Below are positions 7,832 to 16,147 of a stretch of DNA of 52,614 bases, one piece after another. Below the pieces are notes generated by a model that was given only the letters and a program-made list of their open reading frames with translations, ran no database searches and had not been told where the DNA came from. How positions within the stretch are numbered: the stretch's first letter is position 1; each line of letters begins with the position of its first letter. Source of the stretch: an uncultured Collinsella sp. (GTDB lineage: Bacteria; Actinomycetota; Coriobacteriia; Coriobacteriales; Coriobacteriaceae). Made by a program: the position numbers and the translations under genes. The DNA lies in assembly GCA_902490445.1 (NCBI GenBank), contig CABUDZ010000003.1:1-52614 (forward strand), given 5' to 3'.

Positions 7832-8245
7832 CTATTCCAAGTCAGCAAGACTGAGCGCGAACGACCTGATGGGACCAATGGAGGCACCGGGCCGCACGAG
7901 ATCCTCCGCCTTAGGGAAAACGTCGTTGTCAGGAAGGCCGTTCAAGGCGTAGACCGCGCCATCCCCCGTCGTGAGGCGCAGAACCGGATCGCCCGACGCA
8001 TCGGGTTCGGCGCCGACCTCGCAACTGTCGAACTCGAACGGCCATTGGTCCCCGAACTCCTCGCGAGTGATGGTCTGAGGATTCGACACGGCCTCGACCG
8101 ATGAGGCCGAGGAGCCAGACGTGGGAAACTCCTCCGGATGGGACAGGCCCCTGCAGCCGGAGAGGGCGGGCATCATCACCAGGGCTGCCGCAAGCACCAG
8201 AGCGAGGAACCGGGTACGGGGGCATCGCCCCAAACACACGCTCAC
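7832..8245 (-). CDS. Lipoprotein with DUF2511 (YebY-like) domain
   Basis: A 137-residue secreted lipoprotein. The signal peptide is basic then hydrophobic and ends in the lipobox LSGC (Cys31). The mature part contains ITREEFGDQWPFEFDSCEV and DGAVYALNG, which match the DUF2511 pattern from memory. The start is GTG at 8245, overlapping the upstream permease stop as GTGA, so it is part of the transporter operon. Its position recalls LanI or NisI lipoproteins, which bind lantibiotics outside the membrane next to LanFEG. That role is inference; the sequence family differs from known LanI proteins. Confidence 0.75.
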   Translation of the reverse strand: MSVCLGRCPRTRFLALVLAAALVMMPALSGCRGLSHPEEFPTSGSSASSVEAVSNPQTITREEFGDQWPFEFDSCEVGAEPDASGDPVLRLTTGDGAVYALNGLPDNDVFPKAEDLVRPGASIGPIRSFALSLADLE

Positions 8246-9081
8246 TCCCCTCGCCTCCCCTCTTCGAAAGAACCCACCCAGGCAAGCAGAGCGATGAGGG
8301 CGATTGCCGTGACCGCCAGGGCGAAGACGGAGGTCACCTCAAGCTGCCAGATGACCGCGCGCAAACCCGCGCCCGTGTCCATGCCGAGTTCCACGAGGAG
8401 CGACCCCAACCGCTCCGCCCAGGCGAACGGCACGTAGCCGAGCACGCCCGACGAAGCCGCGGTGAGCTCACCAGTGACGAGCCCGTGCGCAAGACCGCCC
8501 ACGGCAAAGAGGGCGCAGGCGAGCCCCGCCGCGCCGACGCCGATGGCGGCGTTCCTGCCGAGGGCGAGCGCGAGCCAGACCGACACGACGTAGAGGACGA
8601 GCGACCCCGCCGCCATGCCCACGGCAGCGCGGGCGTAGACGCCCGCCGAGAACCCGTCGCGCCCAAAGGCACCGATCACGCCGGCGAACGACCCGAGTGC
8701 CACCGCCATCGCAATGATGCCGAGCAGCCACAGCACGAGCACGCGCGCGGCGAGGGCGATGCGCCTCGACGGCACCGCGAGCAGGTTGGCAAGGCCGGAC
8801 GCCTCGCGCTCACCGTCGACATCCAGGCCGCACACGATCGCGACCATGAGGGGCATGAGCGCACCGATAAGCTGGACGAACGCGTCCGTGCCGAGTCGCG
8901 GATCCCACGGCGCCACGCCGAAGTATGCCCCGCAGGCAACGCCGGCGATAAGGCCGCACGCCAGGTGCAGTGCGATCAACGGGGAGCGCTTGAGCCGCAC
9001 GCACTCCGAGAGCACGGCGCGCCATAGGGTCATCCGGGACGTCTGGCCAACGCTCGAGCCAACATGCCTTCCGCTTCCCAT
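8242..9081 (-). CDS. Lantibiotic-immunity-type ABC transporter permease, operon 2 (MutG-like)
   Basis: A 279-residue membrane protein with about six spans. After a short N-terminus comes LWRAVLSECVRLKRSPLIAL, the basic pre-span helix of this family, and later CGLDVDGEREASGLANLLAV, a conserved cytosolic loop of MutG/MutE permeases. The start at 9081 overlaps the preceding permease stop (TGATG), and its own stop overlaps the lipoprotein start (GTGA). The tight overlaps show a single translation-coupled operon. It pairs with the permease at 9081-9914 and the ATPase at 9911-10624. Confidence 0.85.
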   Translation of the reverse strand: MGSGRHVGSSVGQTSRMTLWRAVLSECVRLKRSPLIALHLACGLIAGVACGAYFGVAPWDPRLGTDAFVQLIGALMPLMVAIVCGLDVDGEREASGLANLLAVPSRRIALAARVLVLWLLGIIAMAVALGSFAGVIGAFGRDGFSAGVYARAAVGMAAGSLVLYVVSVWLALALGRNAAIGVGAAGLACALFAVGGLAHGLVTGELTAASSGVLGYVPFAWAERLGSLLVELGMDTGAGLRAVIWQLEVTSVFALAVTAIALIALLAWVGSFEEGRRGE

Positions 9082-9914
9082 CACAGTTCCTCCGATCCCC
9101 TGAACCAGACCGCACCGACGACCGTAAGCATGACGAACGCCGCCGCGCAAACCGCGAGCGCCGCCGCCTGAACAGGCCCGAAGGACCCGATCGCAGCCGC
9201 GAGCCCGGGCGACGCCGAGAGCGGCTCAGCCGTGGGCAGCACAGGCAAGAAGGCGCTCGGCATGATGACAGAGGCCGCCGGCGGAAGCGCCCACCACAGG
9301 CCTCCCACCGCGGACCACGCGAAGCCCCCGCCGATCTGCACCGCAAGCGGGCCCAGTACACCAGCGAGCATGCCGACCCGGCAGACAAGGAAGAGCGTCA
9401 CCGGAATCATCCACGACGTCGCGATGACGCTCGTCACCGCAGCGGCCGCCATCGCGGGAACCGATGGCCCACCCGGGTTCACGACGGCACCCACGAGGTA
9501 CACGGCGAGTACGCACGCGTTCGAGAGCGCCGAGAGCGCGAGGCACCAGAGCGCCTTCGCCCACCAGGCCTGTCCGAGCGGAGCCGGGCTGGAGAGCGGC
9601 ACGTGGCCGCGCAGCCGCGCATCGTAGTTGGCCACGCACGCGGAGATGAGCGTGAGCGCCACGGGCAAGAGCAGCACGTAGTAGTAGTTCCATGCCGAGA
9701 ACGAGAGCCCGGCACTCATGCCGAAGCGCCCCGAGAGCGGGCCGAAGAGCAACGGGAACGGCAACGCAAGCGCGATGGCGACCTTGACCGGTGCGCCATG
9801 GGCGCTCTTCAGCGCCTCGGAGCGCAGGGCGCGGAAGAGGCCGGGACGGCGCGCGGATCCCGCCTGCGGCACCGACCTCGCGACGCGCTCGGACACAGCA
9901 GCAGACCGGCTCAT
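9081..9914 (-). CDS. Lantibiotic-immunity-type ABC transporter permease, operon 2 (MutE-like)
   Basis: A 277-residue membrane protein with about six spans. The segment LFRALRSEALKSAHGAPVKVA before the first span and WNYYYVLLLPVALTLISACV in the second resemble MutE/EpiE permeases. The start at 9914 overlaps the ATPase stop (ATGA), and it ends overlapping the next permease. Weak similarity to the operon 1 permeases suggests an old duplication of the whole transporter, with a different two-component partner recruited in each case. Confidence 0.85.
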   Translation of the reverse strand: MSRSAAVSERVARSVPQAGSARRPGLFRALRSEALKSAHGAPVKVAIALALPFPLLFGPLSGRFGMSAGLSFSAWNYYYVLLLPVALTLISACVANYDARLRGHVPLSSPAPLGQAWWAKALWCLALSALSNACVLAVYLVGAVVNPGGPSVPAMAAAAVTSVIATSWMIPVTLFLVCRVGMLAGVLGPLAVQIGGGFAWSAVGGLWWALPPAASVIMPSAFLPVLPTAEPLSASPGLAAAIGSFGPVQAAALAVCAAAFVMLTVVGAVWFRGSEEL

Positions 9915-10624
9915 GCGGCCACCCCCGTCCGTCGGCACACGTCCATGAACAGGGCCTCGAGGTCCTGGCCCCTCTGAAGCGGCGCCTGGTAGGCGAGCCG
10001 GCCGCCCGTAATGATGCCGATGTCGTCGGCCGTCTGCTCCACCTCACCCAGGATATGGCTCGACACGATGACCGTGATGCCGCGCTTGGGGAAGCTGCGG
10101 ATGAGCCCACGCAGTTCCTCGATGCCGATGGGGTCGAGCCCGTTGGTGGGCTCGTCCAGGATGAGAAGCCGCGGGCTCGCGAGTAGGGCGAGGGCGATGC
10201 CCAGGCGCTGCTTCATGCCTAGCGAGAAGCGGCCCGCCCGCTTGCGACCGGTGTCGGTGAGGTCGACCGTCTCGAGCACCTCGTCGATGCGACCCTCGGG
10301 GATGCCCAGCAACGTGGTGCGCACGAGCAGGTTCTCGCGCGCCGTGAGGTTGGGGTAGAGCGGCGGCTGCTCGATGAGCGAGCCGATGGCGTATAGGTCG
10401 TCACGGCTCCACGGGTGCCCGTCGACCAGGATCTGCCCCGAGGTGGGGCGCAGCATCCCCGTCACCATCTTGAGCGTGGTGGACTTGCCCGCGCCGTTGG
10501 GGCCGAGCAGGCCGTACACGCGCCCCTCCCCCACGTGCAGGCTCACGCCGTCGACCGCCATCTGCGCGCGGCTGCCGCGGCCGAACCGCTTCGTGAGCCC
10601 GCGCGTCTCCAATACGTATGCCAT
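9911..10624 (-). CDS. Lantibiotic-immunity-type ABC transporter ATPase, operon 2 (LanF-like)
   Basis: A 237-residue ATPase, the usual LanF length. Walker A is GPNGAGKS (41-48), the Q-loop region is GSLIEQPPLYPNLTARENLL with Glu before the Gln as in LanF proteins, the signature is FSLGMKQR, and Walker B is LLILDEPTNGLDP. The start at 10624 has GGAGG five bases upstream. It is first in operon 2, which then overlaps base by base through both permeases and the lipoprotein. Compared with the operon 1 ATPase it lacks the N- and C-terminal extensions. Confidence 0.9.
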   Translation of the reverse strand: MAYVLETRGLTKRFGRGSRAQMAVDGVSLHVGEGRVYGLLGPNGAGKSTTLKMVTGMLRPTSGQILVDGHPWSRDDLYAIGSLIEQPPLYPNLTARENLLVRTTLLGIPEGRIDEVLETVDLTDTGRKRAGRFSLGMKQRLGIALALLASPRLLILDEPTNGLDPIGIEELRGLIRSFPKRGITVIVSSHILGEVEQTADDIGIITGGRLAYQAPLQRGQDLEALFMDVCRRTGVAA

Positions 10625-10710
10625 GAGAGCCTCCATCCCAAGGATTACTTACTTGCAATTCCTAGGGTGAAGGCCGTTTCTAAAGAAGCGTTAAAGGCCG
10701 GAAGATAAAC

Positions 10711-10833
10711 TCACGATAGCTGCCCGGGACAAGGGTCAACTGCAATTGGGGCAGGCCGCACAGCGCCTGCGGGGGCCTGCCGCCGATGTCGCGCATCGTC
10801 GGCGTCAACAACGTCATGGCACACAACAACTAG
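10711..10833 (+). pseudogene. Possible 3' remnant of a lost gene
   Basis: The frame ending at TAG 10831-10833 has strong coding-like bias, almost every third base being G or C, and reads LPPMSRIVGVNNVMAHNN before the stop. It is followed at once by an intrinsic terminator. No adequate start or upstream body exists: the frame is closed by a stop near 10718. I do not recognise the parent protein. An alternative is a genuine short peptide, possibly starting at ATG 10786, but no ribosome site supports it. Confidence 0.3.
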
Positions 10834-10836
10834 CGC

Positions 10837-10878
10837 GGACGGCGATCGAAAGACGGTCGCCGTCCGTCTTTCGTCTTC
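10837..10878 (+). terminator. Rho-independent terminator
   Basis: The stem GGACGGCGATCG (10837-10848) pairs with CGGTCGCCGTCC (10854-10865) through one wobble, with loop AAAGA and a T-rich tail GTCTTTCGTCTTCT. It directly follows the coding remnant that ends at 10833. Confidence 0.7.
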
Positions 10879-11004
10879 TACCTTCTGCGTCGTAAACGAC
10901 AATGCTCAGCGGTATACGTGGGCAGTGCGGCTATCATGGTACTTTACCGATATCCGCACTGCTCGCGTATACGTGCGGCAACCCATGCCAGACAAAGGAA
11001 CGCC

Positions 11005-13089
11005 ATGGATACTACCGATAGCGCCTATGGCGACAAACTCATCCGTCTTGACACGTTCGACACCGCCGTGGCGGTCGACCCCAGCGCCGAGGACGACGCC
11101 AAGCGTCGGTTTATGACGCTTATTCTCCAGACGGCCCACCGCAACAACGGTAACATCGGGCACGTGCTGCGCGCGACCAACACGAGCGGCGAGGTCTTTG
11201 CCGTCAAGCTACTCAAGGACAACGCCCTCCTTTCCGGCCAAGCCCCCGACCGCTCCGCCGAGCAATCGGCCGCGCACCTGGCCAACACCGCCGCGCTGTT
11301 CGAGGAGTACCGTCATCTGTGTACCGTCTCGCACCTACGCGGATTTCCGCGCGTCTACGGCTACGGATCGTGCGAGGATGACCCGCTCATCCTCATGGAG
11401 TGGGTCGAGGGCACCTCGCTCAAACAGGCGCTGCCCCTGCTTCCGCGCGACGCCTCGGGCGGGCTGACCACCCAGATGGTCGCCGCTGTCGGAAACGCCG
11501 TGCTTCGCGCGCTCTTGATGACCCAGGGGCTCGTGAATCCGGTCGTCCATCGCGACCTGTCGCCTGCCAATATCATGTTCCGCACCACCAGCCGAACGCT
11601 TGAGCAGCAGATTGCCGATTGCTCCTTTGACCCCTGCCTCATCGACATGGGCTCCGCGACCATGGCACTCGGCGACGACACGATCACCCGGCGCGCCGAC
11701 ATCTGGCGCTTTGCCACGCCCGCATACGCTGCGCCCGAGATGCTCACGCAGGATATCGAAGGCATCGCGGCCCTTCGCCGCTCGCCCGCGATCGACGTCT
11801 ATGCGCTTTCGAGTATTCTGTACCAGCTCTACAGCGGTCGCAAACCGTTCGATGTTAAGTCGACGGGTGCCGCGGCAACCGGCTCGTTCTACCTCATAAA
11901 GACCAAGACCAAGCCGGCACCGCTCGAGCCGCGATGCAATGACGACGAGGCACTCGTCCAGATCATCATGAAAGGTATCTCGGTTGAACAGGGCGATCGC
12001 CCCACCGAGCAGCAGATGCTCGAGGCGCTCTCGGCATACCTCCCCGCTGCAGAATCTGAGGGCTGCGAGGGCGCGGGCAATGACGCCGTAATCGACATCG
12101 ACTCCGGTACGCACCTTAAGGTCGACGTCGCCGGCGAGCGCGCACGAGAGATCCTGGAGCAGGCCTGTCACGATGCCATGACCCGCCGTCGCTTTATTAT
12201 CGGCGGCGTCGTTGCAGTCGTTGCGGGGCTCGGCGTCATTGGCGCGGCGACCCGTGGCTTTGGCATCCCCGACTACCTCGATGGCATCCGCAGCTCTCTT
12301 GACGACTACACCTGGGCTCAGCTGCAGGAGATTTCGCTCATGATTAAGGCCGCCGGGACCCGTAGCGAGGCACGCGAGATTGCCAAGCGCTATCATCTGC
12401 TCGATGCCGATGGGCATATCCCCTATCCGTGCACCAAGCGCGTCACGCTCACCAACGGGCTGGAGGTCGGCGCACAACTCGTGGGCATCCGCCACGACGA
12501 GCTTCTGGACGGGACGGGCAAGGCCGGACTGACGTTTATGTTCGATGCCGGCATTGCCGAACGCGACGCCGCGGCCCAACCATTGAGCGCCGGCTGGGCA
12601 GATTGCGAGCTGCGGGAATGGCTCGACAACGACGGCCTTGAGCTGCTGCCCAACGAGTTGCGCGTGCTCATCAAGTCTGTCAAAAAGATCTCGAATAACG
12701 TTGGCGCCGCCAGAAGCGCATCGTGTCTGAGCGAGTTGTCCGCAACCCTTTGGCTGCCCGCTATGGTCGAGCTGTGCGGTACGCAACCGCCCTATTCGTT
12801 TGCCGAGGGCTATCACTTTTTGGCCGACATCTACAACGGCGAGGGCAAGGAGTACCAACTGTTCCGCGAGCTTAAAGTGAGTCCGTATTCCACGAACGAG
12901 ACGATGGTTCGCCAGTGGAAGGGCAAAGACACCTGTTGGTGGGAGCGCACGGTGAGTCCCGACACATCGGAGAGCGAAGGCACGCTCTACATGAACCGTG
13001 TGGGCCACGACGGCGACGTCTTTACGTGCGCAACGCCTGCGGAAAAGCCAAACAAGCGAACCTGCGTGATCCCCGGGTTCTGCATCTAG
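11005..13089 (+). CDS. Membrane Ser/Thr protein kinase with extracytoplasmic DUF6273-like domain
   Basis: A protein of 694 residues. The kinase domain spans about 40-350: probable ATP-binding Lys68 (EVFAVKLL), catalytic HRDLSPAN (182-189), DMG in place of DFG (214-216) and APE (243-245). One membrane span lies at about 396-415 after a basic RRR. The external part (about 420-694) ends in a DUF6273-like domain with SAGWADCELREWL, a Cys-rich end and the closing VIPGFCI. The start ATG at 11005 has AAAGGA upstream; the frame runs further 5' without a ribosome site. The external domain may sense a cell-surface ligand. Substrates are unknown. Confidence 0.85.
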   Translation: MDTTDSAYGDKLIRLDTFDTAVAVDPSAEDDAKRRFMTLILQTAHRNNGNIGHVLRATNTSGEVFAVKLLKDNALLSGQAPDRSAEQSAAHLANTAALFEEYRHLCTVSHLRGFPRVYGYGSCEDDPLILMEWVEGTSLKQALPLLPRDASGGLTTQMVAAVGNAVLRALLMTQGLVNPVVHRDLSPANIMFRTTSRTLEQQIADCSFDPCLIDMGSATMALGDDTITRRADIWRFATPAYAAPEMLTQDIEGIAALRRSPAIDVYALSSILYQLYSGRKPFDVKSTGAAATGSFYLIKTKTKPAPLEPRCNDDEALVQIIMKGISVEQGDRPTEQQMLEALSAYLPAAESEGCEGAGNDAVIDIDSGTHLKVDVAGERAREILEQACHDAMTRRRFIIGGVVAVVAGLGVIGAATRGFGIPDYLDGIRSSLDDYTWAQLQEISLMIKAAGTRSEAREIAKRYHLLDADGHIPYPCTKRVTLTNGLEVGAQLVGIRHDELLDGTGKAGLTFMFDAGIAERDAAAQPLSAGWADCELREWLDNDGLELLPNELRVLIKSVKKISNNVGAARSASCLSELSATLWLPAMVELCGTQPPYSFAEGYHFLADIYNGEGKEYQLFRELKVSPYSTNETMVRQWKGKDTCWWERTVSPDTSESEGTLYMNRVGHDGDVFTCATPAEKPNKRTCVIPGFCI

Positions 13090-13130
13090 GGAGCGGGTGT
13101 CTTGCCGTAACGGAACCCCTCCCCGGCAAT

Positions 13131-13510
13131 TGTCTCGATCTGTAACACTAGCTCGGCAGACACAGGTCTAGATGTTACAGAACGAGACAAACCCCAACCC
13201 CGCGAGACAACATCTCAATCTGTAACAGTAAGGGGTTAAAAACCGGCCCAGATGTTACAGATCAAGACATTTGAGTTGACCGCGGACGGTTTGTCTCGAT
13301 TTGTAACAGTTAGAGGTCATATTTGCTGCTACATGTTACAGATTGAGACATTGAGTTTCCCGCCAACTGTTTGTCTTGATCTGTAACAAATACTCGGTAA
13401 AACGGGGTCTAGTTGTTACAGATCGAGACGTTAGTTTTCGGCTGAAATGTTTGTCTAAATCTGTAACAGCTATGGTTCAAAAACCGGTCCAGACGTTACA
13501 GATTGAGATG
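13131..13510. repeat. Array of five 59-bp palindromic elements (family P), 80-bp period
   Basis: Units at 13131-13189, 13212-13269, 13292-13350, 13372-13430 and 13452-13510. Each has a 17-bp arm near TGTCTCGATCTGTAACA, a variable loop of about 25 bp, and the mirror arm TGTTACAGATCGAGACA. Unit starts are spaced 81, 80, 80 and 80 bp. Arms vary at a few positions (T/C, G/A) often on one side only. It fills most of the 571-bp gap between the kinase and copA. Other clusters: 18953-19092, 20196-20415, 27943-28001, 30271-30409. Confidence 0.92.
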
Positions 13511-13585
13511 TTTGGCAGAGGCGACCATTGATCGAGCCGCCACCCTCATCTGTAATGAAAAGTCATACATTCCAACTATTACTGG

Positions 13586-13613
13586 ACACCCCCAGGGGGT
13601 ATGGGTGTATAGT
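13586..13613 (+). promoter_or_regulatory. copA promoter with CsoR-type operator
   Basis: ACACCCCCAGGGGGTAT (13586-13602) is a near-perfect palindrome of C and G tracts, the form bound by copper-sensing CsoR. It overlaps the spacer upstream of a -10 box TATAGT (13608-13613), 48 bp before the copA start. The csoR gene lies at the end of the same operon, so copper-relieved autorepression is likely. No clean -35 box is visible. Confidence 0.7.
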
Positions 13614-13660
13614 ATCTGCGGGTTAACAATTCCAACACCGAACTACAGAAAGGAGAAGCC

Positions 13661-16000
13661 ATGGCTCAAGATAAGTTTGACGTGGGCGGCATGACATGCG
13701 CCGCCTGCCAGGCGCATGTGGACCGCGCCGTGAGCAAGCTCGACGGCGTCCAAAGCGTCGCCGTCAACCTGCTCGCCGGCTCCATGCTGGTGGACTATGA
13801 CCCCGCGCAGGTCTCCCCCGACGACATCTGCACCGCTGTCGATCGCGCGGGTTACTCGGCCTCGCCCGTCAGTACGGGCACCGAAACCGCCCCCAACGGC
13901 AGCGCGCAAGCCAGGTCCGGCGCCGCCCATATGGAGTCGCCCACCAAAAAGCTGGAGGCCGTCGCCTCCGCCATGCGCACCCGCCTCATCATCTCGATCA
14001 TCTTCCTCATCCCGCTGTTCTACATCGGCATGGGACACATGCTTGGCTGGCCGCTGCCCAGCGTCTTCACCGACCACACCCACAGCATGACGTTGGCGCT
14101 CACCGAGCTTGTCCTGCTCATCCCCATCGTCTACGTCAACGACGCGTACTTTATCAACGGCTTCAAGTCGTTTGTGCACGGCGCGCCCACCATGGACGCC
14201 CTCATCGCCGTCGGTGCCACCGCTTCCATTGCCTGGTCGCTCTACGCCATGTTTATCATGGCCGACCAGCTGGCCGCGGGTCAGATCCACGAGGCCATGA
14301 TGACGGGCATGGACAACCTGTATTTTGAGAGCGCCGGCACGATCCTGTCGCTCGTCACCGTGGGCAAATACCTCGAGACGCGCAGCAAATCCAAGACCGG
14401 CGGCGCCATCGAGGCGCTCATCGACCTGGCGCCCAAGACCGCGACCGTCGTGGCCGAGGACGGTACCGAGGCCACCGTCGACGTCGACGCCATCCTTCCC
14501 GGCCAGGTCCTGCGCGTGCGCCCCGGCGAGTCTATCCCTGTCGACGGCGTGGTACTCGAGGGCGCATCGGCCGTGGACGAGAGTGCGCTCACCGGCGAGT
14601 CCATACCCGTGGAAAAGACCGCCGGTGCCACCGTCAACGCCGCCACCGTCAACCGCACCGGTTCGTTTACCTTCCGCGCCACGCGGGTGGGTGCCGAGAC
14701 ATCGCTCGCCAAGATTATCCAGCTCGTCGAGGACGCCAACGCCACCAAAGCGCCCATCGCCCGCATGGCCGACAAGGTCGCCGGCGTGTTCGTGCCCGTG
14801 GTGTTTGTAATCTCTGCCGTAACTTTTGTGGCATGGATGGTGCTGACCGGAAGCATCAACGAAGCGCTTACCTCCGCCGTCGCCGTGCTGGTGATCAGCT
14901 GCCCGTGCGCGCTCGGCCTGGCCACGCCCGTCGCCATTATGGTGGGCACCGGCAAGGGCGCCGAGATGGGCATTCTGTTTAAGAGCGCCGAGGCGCTGGA
15001 GAACCTGCGCAGCGTGGGCACCGTGGTGCTCGATAAGACGGGCACCGTCACCCGCGGCAAGCCGGCTGTAACCGACATTGAGGTGGCCACGCGCGCCGAC
15101 GGCTCGCCCGCCATGAGCGAAAAGGCGTTACTGAAGCTCGCTGCCGCGCTGGAGCGCTCGAGCGAGCACCCGCTGGCCGAGGCGATTATGGCCGAGTGCG
15201 AGGCGCGCGGAATCGTGGCGCGCACGGTCGAGGACTTTGCCGCCGTGCCTGGACGAGGCGTTACGGCGCGCGAGGGGCAAAACGCCATTGCCGCCGGCAA
15301 CGTACGCCTGATGAACGAGCTGGGCGTTACCGTGCCCGCGGGTCTTGTCGAGCAATTTGCCGCCGAAGGCAAGACGCCGCTGTTCTTTGCCAAGAACAGC
15401 GAGCTTGTCGGTACCATCGCCGTGGCTGACGAGGTCAAAGAGACGAGCGCCGAGGCCATCGCCGCACTGCGCTCGCTTGGCGTCGGCGTGCGCATGCTCA
15501 CCGGCGACAACCGCGTGACGGCCGAGGCTATCGCCCGCCGCGTGGGACTCACCAGCGAACAGGTCATCGCCGACGTCCTCCCCGCCGACAAGGAACGCCA
15601 CGTGCGCGAACTGCAGGATGCGGGCGGCAAGGTCGCCATGGTGGGCGACGGCATCAACGACTCCCCCGCCCTGGCGCGCGCCGACGTGGGCCTTGCGATC
15701 GGCACCGGCGCCGACATCGCCAAAGAAGGGGCAGATGTGGTGCTCATGCGCAGCGACCTCATGGATGTTGCGCGCGCCATCGAGCTTTCGCGCGCCACGA
15801 TCCGCAACATCAAGCAGGACCTGTTCTGGGCGCTGTTCTACAACGGCATCGGCATTCCGCTGGCGGCAGGCGTGTTCTTCCCCCTCACCGGTTGGCAGCT
15901 CTCGCCGATGTTCGGCGCCGCGGCCATGAGTCTGTCGAGCGTGTGCGTCGTAAGCAATGCGCTGCGCCTACGAACCTTTAAGCCTAAAGTGGCAAAATAG
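13661..16000 (+). CDS. copA: Copper-exporting P1B-type ATPase
   Basis: A 779-residue protein of normal CopA length. One N-terminal heavy-metal domain has GMTCAAC (10-16). Eight membrane helices include the ion-binding SCPCALG (near 412). The actuator motif is TGES (near 311), the phosphorylated Asp is in DKTGT (near 458), the SEHPLAE motif binds nucleotide, and the hinge is GDGINDSP (near 664). The last helices carry YNGIGIPLAAG and MSLSSVCVVSNALR, the Cu(I)-specific residues. The ribosome site AAAGGAG precedes ATG 13661. With the copper chaperone and csoR downstream it forms a copper-efflux operon. Confidence 0.96.
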   Translation: MAQDKFDVGGMTCAACQAHVDRAVSKLDGVQSVAVNLLAGSMLVDYDPAQVSPDDICTAVDRAGYSASPVSTGTETAPNGSAQARSGAAHMESPTKKLEAVASAMRTRLIISIIFLIPLFYIGMGHMLGWPLPSVFTDHTHSMTLALTELVLLIPIVYVNDAYFINGFKSFVHGAPTMDALIAVGATASIAWSLYAMFIMADQLAAGQIHEAMMTGMDNLYFESAGTILSLVTVGKYLETRSKSKTGGAIEALIDLAPKTATVVAEDGTEATVDVDAILPGQVLRVRPGESIPVDGVVLEGASAVDESALTGESIPVEKTAGATVNAATVNRTGSFTFRATRVGAETSLAKIIQLVEDANATKAPIARMADKVAGVFVPVVFVISAVTFVAWMVLTGSINEALTSAVAVLVISCPCALGLATPVAIMVGTGKGAEMGILFKSAEALENLRSVGTVVLDKTGTVTRGKPAVTDIEVATRADGSPAMSEKALLKLAAALERSSEHPLAEAIMAECEARGIVARTVEDFAAVPGRGVTAREGQNAIAAGNVRLMNELGVTVPAGLVEQFAAEGKTPLFFAKNSELVGTIAVADEVKETSAEAIAALRSLGVGVRMLTGDNRVTAEAIARRVGLTSEQVIADVLPADKERHVRELQDAGGKVAMVGDGINDSPALARADVGLAIGTGADIAKEGADVVLMRSDLMDVARAIELSRATIRNIKQDLFWALFYNGIGIPLAAGVFFPLTGWQLSPMFGAAAMSLSSVCVVSNALRLRTFKPKVAK

Positions 16001-16032
16001 GTTCACCCTTAAGTCCATTTAGAACGGGTTTT

Positions 16033-16118
16033 CCAGGTGCCCGAGATTGACCTGAAAGAGGAGCGACGCGTACTTTGGTACGCGAGCGACGGCTTGAAGG
16101 TCAAGGTCGGGTGCCTGG
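16033..16118. repeat. Structured repeat element S, copy 2
   Basis: Outer stem CCAGGTGCCCGA (16033-16044) with TCGGGTGCCTGG (16107-16118), second stem TTGACCT (16047-16053) with AGGTCAA (16098-16104), and the same apical hairpin CGCGTAC-TTTG-GTACGCG as copy 1. The GA/GG internal loop is also kept. It lies between copA and copZ in the copper operon, so it is probably transcribed there. Confidence 0.8.
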
Positions 16119-16147
16119 GAAAGCCGACACAACAGAGAGGAATACCC

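Larger units (their letters stand above)
10625..11004. other. Divergent intergenic region with a possible gene remnant
   Basis: 380 bp between operon 2 and the kinase gene. It holds the presumed operon 2 promoter (AT-richer bases 10630-10700, not resolved into boxes), a possible coding remnant (10711-10833), a hairpin terminator (10837-10878), and the kinase leader with its ribosome site AAAGGA near 10994. Confidence 0.5.

Noticed and set aside
13131..13510. CRISPR array
   Set aside because: Units recur every 80 bp, but the conserved parts are two opposite arms of a palindrome with the variable part in its loop. There are no identical direct repeats of 25-40 bp with spacers and no cas genes in the window.
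16037..16147. N-terminal extension of CopZ through the structured repeat
   Set aside because: A similar peptide (KEERRVLWYAS) is also encoded at 4126, but in both places it comes from the conserved hairpin element; the CopZ ATG at 16148 has its own ribosome site.
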